This document shows positions 27,047 to 34,246 of a stretch of 35,235 nucleotides of DNA, in pieces; the stretch's first letter is position 1; every line of letters begins with the position of its first letter. The translations under genes were made by a program, and so were the position numbers. This DNA comes from Lachnospiraceae bacterium (GTDB lineage Bacteria; Bacillota; Clostridia; Lachnospirales; Lachnospiraceae): positions 1 through 35,235 of the forward strand of contig JAILFK010000020.1 of assembly GCA_024697595.1 (NCBI GenBank), in the 5' to 3' direction. Under the pieces are notes generated by a model, which was not told where the DNA came from, made no database searches, and saw only the letters and a list, made by a program, of their open reading frames with translations.

Positions 27047-28138
27047 ATGAGTGAGAAGTTAAGAGTAGGTATTCTCGGCGGAACAGGTATGGTAGGACAG
27101 AGATTTATTTCTCTTTTGGAGAATCATCCTTGGTTTGAGGTTACAACAATTGCTGCTAGCCCAAGAAGTGCTGGAAAGACATATGAGGAGGCTATCGGAG
27201 ATAGATGGAAGATGGATACTCCAATGCCAGAGGCTGTAAAGAATATTGTTGTAAAGAATGTAAACGAGGTTGAGGCAGTTGCTTCAGAAGTTGATTTTGT
27301 ATTCTCTGCTGTTGATATGACAAAGGACGAGATCAAGGCTATCGAGGAGGCTTATGCTAAGACAGAGACTCCAGTAGTTTCTAACAACTCTGCACATAGA
27401 TGGACACCTGATGTACCAATGGTAGTTCCAGAAATCAATCCAGAGCACATGAATGTTATTGAGTTCCAGAAGAAGAGACTTGGAACAACAAGAGGATTCG
27501 TTGCAGTTAAGCCTAACTGCTCAATTCAGTCTTACGCTCCAGTTCTTACGGCTTGGAAAGAGTTTGAGCCATATGAGGTTGTGGCTACAACATATCAGGC
27601 TATCTCAGGTGCTGGAAAGACATTTAAGGATTGGCCAGAGATGGTAGAAAATATTATCCCATTTATCGGTGGTGAGGAAGAGAAGTCTGAGAAGGAGCCA
27701 CTTAGAATTTGGGGACATATCGATGAGGAAAAGGGTGAGATCGTACCAGCTACATCACCTGTTATCACATGTCAGTGTATCCGTGTTCCAGTATTAAATG
27801 GACACACAGCTGCAGTATTTGTTAAGTTCAAGAAGAATACTACAAAGGAACAGCTTATCGCTGCAATTGAGAACTACTCAGGAGTACCACAGGAGCTTAA
27901 CCTTCCTAGTGCACCAAAGCAGTTCATCCGTTACATGGAAGAGGATAACAGACCACAGGTTCAGCTTGATGTAAATTATGAGAACGGAATGGGAATCAAC
28001 GTTGGACGTATCCGTGAGGATAGCGTATATGATTGGAAGTTTGTAGGACTTTCTCACAATACAGTTCGTGGAGCAGCAGGCGGTGCTGTACTTTGCGCAG
28101 AGCTTTTGAAGGCTCAGGGTTATATCACAAAGAAGTAA
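27047..28138 (+). CDS. asd: Aspartate-semialdehyde dehydrogenase
   Basis: Asd reduces aspartyl phosphate to the semialdehyde that feeds lysine, threonine and methionine synthesis and the diaminopimelate of the cell wall. The 363-residue protein has the NADP-binding GILGGTGMVGQRF, SNNSAHRW, the catalytic cysteine C158 in VKPNCSIQ, QAISGAGK and the histidine region VPVLNGHTAAVFVKF. It resembles the archaeal/yeast-like subclass in length and in NPEH/HRW motifs. GAGGAAAGAG suits ATG 27047; an in-frame ATG-like start at 27005 has no ribosome site. Codon use is strongly biased (AAG, AAC, TTC, ATC), suggesting high expression. Confidence 0.95.
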   Translation: MSEKLRVGILGGTGMVGQRFISLLENHPWFEVTTIAASPRSAGKTYEEAIGDRWKMDTPMPEAVKNIVVKNVNEVEAVASEVDFVFSAVDMTKDEIKAIEEAYAKTETPVVSNNSAHRWTPDVPMVVPEINPEHMNVIEFQKKRLGTTRGFVAVKPNCSIQSYAPVLTAWKEFEPYEVVATTYQAISGAGKTFKDWPEMVENIIPFIGGEEEKSEKEPLRIWGHIDEEKGEIVPATSPVITCQCIRVPVLNGHTAAVFVKFKKNTTKEQLIAAIENYSGVPQELNLPSAPKQFIRYMEEDNRPQVQLDVNYENGMGINVGRIREDSVYDWKFVGLSHNTVRGAAGGAVLCAELLKAQGYITKK

Positions 28139-28190
28139 TTGCGGGCTAATTTGCGGATATGACTTTAATAAAGGGATTATGATTTATATA

Positions 28191-28223
28191 AGAGAATTCA
28201 TCATTTTGGTGGATTCTCTTTTT
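28191..28223 (+). terminator. asd terminator
   Basis: AGAGAAT-TCATC (28191-28202), loop ATTTT, GGTGG-ATTCTCT (28208-28219), then T to 28223. Twelve pairs including two G-U. Confidence 0.88.
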
Positions 28224-28227
28224 GTTA

Positions 28228-28288
28228 ATCGGTTGTTATTTTGCCTCTAATTTACTATAATTATTTCTATGCGACATATCGGTTATTA
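28228..28288 (+). promoter_or_regulatory. Promoter and repeated element before the AAA ATPase-topB operon
   Basis: TTGTTA (28233-28238), 17-nt spacer, TATAAT (28256-28261). The 11-mer ATCGGTTGTTA covers the -35 (28228-28238), and ATCGGTTATTA, differing at one base, lies exactly 50 bp further on (28278-28288), just past the expected start. The pair may be a regulator site. Confidence 0.55.
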
Positions 28289-28323
28289 ATACTAACAATA
28301 TAAAATTTGGAAGGTGCGTATAT

Positions 28324-29685
28324 ATGGTAATTAGAAGCAAAGAATTAAAAGAATTAGAAAATATTTATATGGAAAATGGCAATCAATTAGTGCTTATGTA
28401 TGGCGCAAAGGGATGCCAGAAAGAGCAGTTGTTACAACTTTTCTTACGTGAGAAAAAATTCTTTTATTTTAGATGCCCAAATTCTTCTGTGGAGGAACAA
28501 AAAAGAGAGCTGATTCGTCAGGTTCAGGATGAATACGCAATTAATTTGAGTGAAAATAGTTATGATGAGTGCTTTAAGAGAATAAAAAGTGGTGATTCGT
28601 CAAAACTAGTTTTAATAATTGATGAGTTTCAAAATATAGCTAAAAAGGATATGGAGTTCTATGAGAGTATTATAAGGCTCAAGGAGCATAAATTATATCC
28701 AGGTTCTATTATGATTATACTTTGTAATTCTAGTTTGTCCTGGACAGACAGGGAGATGGATGAAGTTATAGGAGACAAGGTTAATAAAATCGATACTAAA
28801 CTTCGCCTTGAAGATGTGGGATTTATTGATGTGGTGAGAGCATTTCCTAATTATAATGTGTCTCAGTGCATTCAGACCTATGGAATTATCGGCGGAGTGC
28901 CTGAATATTTAAATAGATGGAATGGCAAGAAGAGTATTAAGGAAAATATTTGCCATAATATTTTAAGCCCTAATGGCTATCTATTTAACGAGGCAGAGAA
29001 TTACATTGCATCTGAACTTAGAGAGTTGTCTGTGTATGAGACAATTTTATCTTCCCTTGCAAGAGGAAATGAGAAGTTAAATGATTTGTTTATTGACACT
29101 GGATATTCAAGAGCCAAGATCAGTGTGTATATGAAAAATCTTGCGGCCTTTGATGTGGCTGACAAGGTGGTGTCTTTCCAAACTGGTGGATGGGATAATG
29201 CCAAGAAGGGTATATATAGAATTAAGCATAATTTGGTGAATTTCTGGTTTACATTTGTATATCCAAATCAATCCAAATTATTTACCATGACACCAGAAGA
29301 ATTCTATGATAAATATATTTCCGATGATTTGCAGGAATATTTACAGAGATATTTTGTTGAAGTGTGTCAGGAATATTTAGAGTTGTTATCAGGTATAAAC
29401 AAATTGCCTATCAAACTTACAAAGACAGGAATTTGGCTTGGTAAGCAGGGTACAATTGATATTGTAGGTCAAGATGATATTCGTGAAAATGTAGTTGGAA
29501 TATGTAACTGGAAAGATGCGAAGATGAGCTACGAGTCCTATGAGAACTTGCTTGAGTCAATGAAGCAGGCGAGAATCAAGGCCAAAAATATCTATATGTT
29601 TTCAGCTACAGAGTTCGATGAGAAGTTAGTTGCCTTAGCAGAAACTGATTCAAAATTATTACTTATTGATATGAAGGAATTGTAA
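28324..29685 (+). CDS. AAA ATPase with C-terminal DUF234-type domain, degenerate active sites
   Basis: The 453-residue protein has the layout of the archaeal-type ATPase_2/DUF234 family: an N-terminal P-loop domain, a winged-helix middle (about 240-300, LNDLFIDTGYSRAKISVYMKNL) and a C-terminal nuclease-like domain. The Walker A region is GAKGCQKE (27-34) where the family normally has GxxxxGKT/S: the lysine is present, but the preceding glycine and following Thr/Ser are replaced. Walker B (LVLIIDEFQNI, D100-E101) is intact. The C-terminal motif reads TIDIV...VGICNWK where GECK-W is usual. A non-catalytic or regulatory role is possible. GGAAGGTG precedes ATG 28324. topB starts three bases after its stop, suggesting a shared role or coupling. 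Confidence 0.78.
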   Translation: MVIRSKELKELENIYMENGNQLVLMYGAKGCQKEQLLQLFLREKKFFYFRCPNSSVEEQKRELIRQVQDEYAINLSENSYDECFKRIKSGDSSKLVLIIDEFQNIAKKDMEFYESIIRLKEHKLYPGSIMIILCNSSLSWTDREMDEVIGDKVNKIDTKLRLEDVGFIDVVRAFPNYNVSQCIQTYGIIGGVPEYLNRWNGKKSIKENICHNILSPNGYLFNEAENYIASELRELSVYETILSSLARGNEKLNDLFIDTGYSRAKISVYMKNLAAFDVADKVVSFQTGGWDNAKKGIYRIKHNLVNFWFTFVYPNQSKLFTMTPEEFYDKYISDDLQEYLQRYFVEVCQEYLELLSGINKLPIKLTKTGIWLGKQGTIDIVGQDDIRENVVGICNWKDAKMSYESYENLLESMKQARIKAKNIYMFSATEFDEKLVALAETDSKLLLIDMKEL

Positions 29686-29688
29686 TAC

Positions 29689-32600
29689 ATGGGGAAGAAT
29701 TTAATCATAACCGAGAAACCTTCTGTGGCACGTGATTTTGCCAGGGTGTTGAAGGTTAGCGGGAATAAAAATGGTTATATTGAAAATGATGAATATGTAA
29801 TATCCTGGTGTTATGGTCATTTAGTTTCGTTGGTTTATCCTGAGGAGTATGATCCAAAGTATAAGTCATGGAGATTGGAGGATTTACCATTTCTGCCAGA
29901 GGAATATAAATACGGAGTTGTGGAGAGCGCCAAGGATCAGTATGTGGTGGTTAATCAGTTGTTGCATCGAGAGGATATTGACACTGTTTACTGGGCTGGT
30001 GACTCGGGAAAAGAGGGTCAGACCATTGAGGAAAATATTCGTATCTATGGCGGTGTTCGAGATGGAATGACAGAGCTTCGTGTGTGGATTGATTCCCAGA
30101 CTGATGATGAGATAATGCGTGGTATCCGTGAGGCGAAGCCTATGAGCGAATATGCCAGACTTGGGAAATCAGGACTTATGAGAACCATAGAAGATTATGC
30201 TCTTGGAATTAATTTTTCTAGAGCTTTGTCTGTGAAATATGGTCGTATGATAAATGATGCTGCTGCGACTAAAAATTATACAGCAATATCAGTTGGACGA
30301 GTTATGACCTGTGTTCTTGGAATGGTGGTGAGGCGTGAGCGTGAGATTAGAAATTTCACAGAGACACCATTTTACAGAATAGTGGGAAACTTCACTGAGG
30401 GGCAGTTCAATGCAGAGTGGAAGGCCATAGAAGGTTCTAAGTATTTTGAGTCACCTCTTTTGTATAAGGAGAACGGATTTAAAAAAGAGGAGGATGCCAA
30501 GAATTTAATTGGCGACCTTCAGGGGAAGGAAGCAGTGGTGGAATCCAAGGAGGAGACTACTTCAAAGAAGAAGCCACCTTTACTTTTTAACTTGGCTGAA
30601 TTGCAGTCAGAGTGCTCGAAGCGATTTAAGATTAGTCCAGCACAGGCTTTGGATGTGGCTCAGTTTTTGTATGAGCAGAAGTTTACTACATATCCAAGAA
30701 CTGATGCCAGAGTCCTTACAACAGCTGTGGCCAAGGAGATTACTAAGAACTTGAATATGTTAAAAGCATATCCTGCCACACGCGAGTTTGTGGATGATAT
30801 ACTCGATAACAATAAATATGTGGGCTTGGATAAAACCAGATATACAGATGATTCTAAGGTTACAGATCACTATGCCATTATCCCGACGGGACAGGTAAAT
30901 GGTTTAGATAGATTAAACAGTATCCAAAGAGCTGTATATGACTTGATAGTGCGAAGATTTCTATCGATTTTTTATCCTGCTGCTGAGTATAAAAAGACCA
31001 AGCTTCACATAAAATTGGAGAGAGAAAATTTCTATGTGTCCTGCAATATTTTAGATAAACCAGGATTTTTGACTGTGGCTGGTATGCCTCAAAATTCTAA
31101 GGATAATAATGATAATTCAGAGGATGGCGAGGAGTCAGATGGCAATGATAAGGAAAAACTTCAGGCTGCACTGGCTGCCATCAACAAGGGGGATGTGATT
31201 CCTGTAAATGGTTATGATATCAAGGAGGGAAAGACATCGCCACCGAAGAGATATACCTCAGGTAATTTGATTCTTGCCATGGAAAATGCTGGAAATCTTA
31301 TAGAGGATGAAGAACTTCGTGAGCAGATCAAGGGTTCTGGAATTGGAACCTCCGCAACTCGAGGCGATATCTTAGAGAAGTTGGTTAGAATTGGTTACCT
31401 AAATCAGAATAACAAGACTCAGATTATCACACCTGAAAATCTCGGAGAGATGATTTATGAGGTTATAGATTTATCTGCTCCAAATCTTTTAAATCCAGAG
31501 ATGACAGCATCTTGGGAAAAGGGATTGGACGGTATTATAAATGGTACTGTAGATGATGTGGAATATCGTCAGAAATTAGAGGCATATATTAGAACAGAGA
31601 CTGAAAAGATGATAAACAATAATCTGACTTATCAGATTGCTGCCAACATCAATCAGTTTACAGGAAAAGATGCTAAAGGTCTTGCGGCTAGAAAACCTCT
31701 TGGGGTGAAATGTCCTATTTGTGGAGGAGAACTTATGACCACATCCTTTGGTTATGGATGTTCTAATTATCGAAATGAGGATATAAAATGTCGTTTTGCA
31801 GTGGGTGAAATCTGTGGCGTTACCATAGATGAGGAACAGTTTAAGAAACTCATCTCAGAGGGCAAGACTGATACAATTAGAGGATTTAAAAACAAGGCAA
31901 AAAAGAGCTTTGATGCGGTGCTTAGATTAGAGCAAAATGAGGAGGGCAGATACGGAGTGGTATTTGACTTTTCCGATGTGGCTCCTGCTGTGGTTGAGGG
32001 TGTGAAATGTCCAAACTGTGGCGGTGATATTATTGAAAAGGCCAGTGGTTATAGTTGTTCTAATTACAGTGGAGATGATCCGGAGTCCTGCAGATTTTAT
32101 ATAGGTAAAAAGATTGCCTCTAAGGCTATTAGTCTGGCAAATGTAAAAGAACTTTTGACTGAAAAACAGACCAAGACTTTGAGAGGATTTAAGGGCAAGA
32201 GCGGTAAGAAATTTGATGCTTGCTTGAAACTTCAACAGGATGAAAATGGAAAATATCAGGTGGTATTTGATTTTGATAACGTGGAGGCTAACGTGGTAAA
32301 GGATGCCAAGTGTCCTTTCTGTGGAGGTGCCATTGTCAAGACATACAGTGGTTTTAACTGTGAGAATTATGACTATAGAAATCCGGATTCACCTTGTAAA
32401 TTTGGCATGGGTACCATGTGTGGCGTGAAGTTAAATGATGGTCAGATCAAGGAACTTACAGAAAAGGGTATCACCGGTGAGATAAAAGGATTTAAGAGCA
32501 AGAAGGGAAGCACTTTTGATGCCAAGCTCTGCGTGGGCAAGGATGCACAGGGGAAATTCGACGGAATTAAGTTTGTGTTCCAAGATCGAAATGATAACAA

Positions 32601-32703
32601 TGCTAATCAAGGGAATGCGTCGAGCAAAAATATTGGTGCAGCCCAAACAAGTGATAGCAATAAAACAGGAGGCGTAGAAAATGGAAACAGCCAAAATCAG
32701 TAA
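29689..32703 (+). CDS. topB: DNA topoisomerase III, extended form with three C-terminal zinc modules
   Basis: This type IA enzyme passes single strands to resolve linked DNA. The 1004-residue protein starts with a TOPRIM domain (LIITEKPSVARDFARVL, then WAGDSGKEGQTIEENI at about 103-118). Tyr335 in FTTYPRTDARVL is the catalytic tyrosine, and DHYAIIPTGQ and GSGIGTSATRGDILEKL follow. An acidic insertion (about 466-492) interrupts the core. The C-terminus has three tandem modules beginning with CPxCGG at residues 675, 774 and 875, each a zinc finger followed by a RGFK...FDA topoisomerase C-terminal repeat, then an Asn/Gly/Ser-rich tail. TopB is usually about 700-750 residues. AAGGA lies 10 nt upstream, inside the ATPase gene. 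The acyltransferase gene overlaps its last 23 bases. Confidence 0.93.
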   Translation: MGKNLIITEKPSVARDFARVLKVSGNKNGYIENDEYVISWCYGHLVSLVYPEEYDPKYKSWRLEDLPFLPEEYKYGVVESAKDQYVVVNQLLHREDIDTVYWAGDSGKEGQTIEENIRIYGGVRDGMTELRVWIDSQTDDEIMRGIREAKPMSEYARLGKSGLMRTIEDYALGINFSRALSVKYGRMINDAAATKNYTAISVGRVMTCVLGMVVRREREIRNFTETPFYRIVGNFTEGQFNAEWKAIEGSKYFESPLLYKENGFKKEEDAKNLIGDLQGKEAVVESKEETTSKKKPPLLFNLAELQSECSKRFKISPAQALDVAQFLYEQKFTTYPRTDARVLTTAVAKEITKNLNMLKAYPATREFVDDILDNNKYVGLDKTRYTDDSKVTDHYAIIPTGQVNGLDRLNSIQRAVYDLIVRRFLSIFYPAAEYKKTKLHIKLERENFYVSCNILDKPGFLTVAGMPQNSKDNNDNSEDGEESDGNDKEKLQAALAAINKGDVIPVNGYDIKEGKTSPPKRYTSGNLILAMENAGNLIEDEELREQIKGSGIGTSATRGDILEKLVRIGYLNQNNKTQIITPENLGEMIYEVIDLSAPNLLNPEMTASWEKGLDGIINGTVDDVEYRQKLEAYIRTETEKMINNNLTYQIAANINQFTGKDAKGLAARKPLGVKCPICGGELMTTSFGYGCSNYRNEDIKCRFAVGEICGVTIDEEQFKKLISEGKTDTIRGFKNKAKKSFDAVLRLEQNEEGRYGVVFDFSDVAPAVVEGVKCPNCGGDIIEKASGYSCSNYSGDDPESCRFYIGKKIASKAISLANVKELLTEKQTKTLRGFKGKSGKKFDACLKLQQDENGKYQVVFDFDNVEANVVKDAKCPFCGGAIVKTYSGFNCENYDYRNPDSPCKFGMGTMCGVKLNDGQIKELTEKGITGEIKGFKSKKGSTFDAKLCVGKDAQGKFDGIKFVFQDRNDNNANQGNASSKNIGAAQTSDSNKTGGVENGNSQNQ
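31711..32580 (+). repeat. Three tandem zinc-finger/topoisomerase C-terminal repeat modules in topB
   Basis: Modules start at codons 675 (31711), 774 (32008) and 875 (32311), with a period of 99-101 residues. Each contains CPxCGG, a Ser/Tyr-Gly-x-x-C-x-N-Y segment, a later Cys, RGFK or KGFK, and FDA followed by a VVFDF-like strand. The DNA copies have diverged well beyond recent duplication. Confidence 0.85.
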
Positions 32704-33352
32704 TATGTATGATTTAAATTATACAATTGCAGCGAAATTATTTGAGGGAAAGACATATCCATGGGAGGTTCTATCTGATATTAAAAGTTTTATATTGGAG
32801 TTGGGACCAACCTTAGATCAGGATAAATTTACACAGTATGGTGCAGATATTTGGGTTGCTAAATCTGCAACAGTGGCACCAACAGCTTGTTTAAATGGTC
32901 CACTTATCATTGATGAGGATGCGGAGATTAGACATTGCGCATTTATCAGAGGAAGCGCAATTATTGGAAAGGGTTCAGTGGTTGGAAATTCAACAGAGAT
33001 AAAAAATGATATTATTTTCGATAATGTGCAGGTACCTCATTACAACTATGTGGGCGATTCTATTTTGGGACATAAATCTCATATGGGAGCTGGAAGTATC
33101 ACATCTAATGTAAAGTCGGACAAGACTTTGGTGGTTGTAAAGGATCGTCAGGCTGGTGAGGAGATAGAAACTGGTTTGAAGAAATTTGGTGCAATGCTTG
33201 GTGACTATGTGGAAGTGGGATGCAATAGTGTATTAAATCCTGGAACTGTTATTGGACCTCATTCTAATGTATATCCAACTTCATCAGTAAGAGGAGTGAT
33301 TCCTGCAAATTCTATTTATAAAGATATGACAAATATTGTGTCCAAGAATTAA
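32681..33352 (+). CDS. Left-handed beta-helix acyltransferase-like protein (GlmU C-terminal type)
   Basis: The 223-residue protein has hexapeptide repeats from about residue 60 to 205: IWVAKSATVAPTACLNGPLIIDEDAEIRHCAFIRGSAIIGKGSVVG, then GDSILGHKSHMGAGSITSNVKSDK and GCNSVLNPGTVIGPHSNVYP. HMGAGSITSN and VVGNSTEIKN resemble the acetyl-acceptor region of GlmU, but there is no uridyltransferase domain. Such stand-alone proteins are often annotated as UDP-N-acetylglucosamine pyrophosphorylase-related; the real substrate is unknown. AGGAGG (32667-32672) supports ATG 32681, inside the end of topB. Confidence 0.82.
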   Translation: METAKISNMYDLNYTIAAKLFEGKTYPWEVLSDIKSFILELGPTLDQDKFTQYGADIWVAKSATVAPTACLNGPLIIDEDAEIRHCAFIRGSAIIGKGSVVGNSTEIKNDIIFDNVQVPHYNYVGDSILGHKSHMGAGSITSNVKSDKTLVVVKDRQAGEEIETGLKKFGAMLGDYVEVGCNSVLNPGTVIGPHSNVYPTSSVRGVIPANSIYKDMTNIVSKN

Positions 33353-33404
33353 CAATCTATATGAATGGTTACGAAAATATCATAATAATACTAGACGAAA
33401 AGCT

Positions 33405-33458
33405 TATAATATGCGAAAATAAAGTCCGGTATTTAGCGTCAATTTTTTAACATATAAT
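33405..33458 (+). promoter_or_regulatory. Promoter region of the Fe-S scaffold/GGGtGRT operon
   Basis: Two perfect TATAAT hexamers occur, at 33405-33410 and 33453-33458. Neither has a good -35; TTTAGC (33432-33437) is the nearest for the second at 15-nt spacing. The second is 75 bases before the start codon and is the better placed. Given the strong codon bias of both genes, a better promoter or activator would be expected. Confidence 0.4.
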
Positions 33459-33532
33459 GAAATGAATCAAAGGGGTTTATTTCTTATAAAATAAATTGAA
33501 CTTTACAAATGCATAATGAAAGGAGTTCTACA

Positions 33533-34225
33533 ATGATTTACACAAAAGAAGTAGAGAACATGTGCCCAGTAGCTAAGGGCGCAAAGCATGAGCCTGCTCC
33601 AATTCCTGAAGAAGGACAATGGGTCCATGCAAAGAAGATTGAAGACATTTCTGGTTTCACACATGGTGTGGGCTGGTGTGCACCACAGCAGGGTGCATGT
33701 AAGTTGTCTTTGAATGTAAAGAAGGGTGTTATTGAGGAAGCATTGGTTGAGACAATCGGATGTTCTGGTATGACACATTCAGCAGCTATGGCAGCTGAGA
33801 TTTTACAGGGTAAGACAATCCTTGAGGCATTGAATACAGACTTAGTTTGTGATGCTATCAATACAGCAATGAGAGAGTTATTCCTTCAGATTGTATATGG
33901 ACGTACACAGTCTGCATTCTCTGATGATGGACTTGCAGTTGGTGCTGGTCTTGAAGATTTAGGAAAGGGACTTCGTTCTCAGGTTGGTACAATGTACGCA
34001 ACAAAGGAGAAGGGTGTTCGTTACCTTGAGATGGCTGAAGGTTATGTAACAGGAATTGCTTTAGATGAAGACAATGAAGTAATTGGTTATCAGTTCGTTT
34101 CACTTGGAAAGATGACAGATTTCATCAAGAAGGGTGACGATCCTAATACAGCATGGGAAAAAGCAAAGGGACAGTATGGTCGCGTTGCTGATGCAGCTAA
34201 GATCATCGATCCAAGATGCGAATAA
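33533..34225 (+). CDS. Iron-sulfur cluster assembly scaffold-like protein (NifU/IscU-related)
   Basis: The 230-residue protein begins MIYTKEVENMCPVAKGAKHEPAP. It contains cysteines at 11, 49, 56, 77 and 106 (GVGWCAPQQGACKLSL, ETIGCSGMTHSAAMAAEIL, LNTDLVCDAIN). The GCSGMTHSAAMAAEIL-GKT stretch resembles the IscU/NifU cysteine helix, and databases generally name this family Fe-S scaffold. Cysteine spacing differs from IscU, so cluster binding is inferred. AAAGGAG (33519-33525) supports ATG 33533; an in-frame ATG at 33509 has none. The GGGtGRT gene follows 21 bases later, a pairing I know from many anaerobes. Confidence 0.82.
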   Translation: MIYTKEVENMCPVAKGAKHEPAPIPEEGQWVHAKKIEDISGFTHGVGWCAPQQGACKLSLNVKKGVIEEALVETIGCSGMTHSAAMAAEILQGKTILEALNTDLVCDAINTAMRELFLQIVYGRTQSAFSDDGLAVGAGLEDLGKGLRSQVGTMYATKEKGVRYLEMAEGYVTGIALDEDNEVIGYQFVSLGKMTDFIKKGDDPNTAWEKAKGQYGRVADAAKIIDPRCE

Positions 34226-34246
34226 TAGGAAAGGAGAATTGATAAA

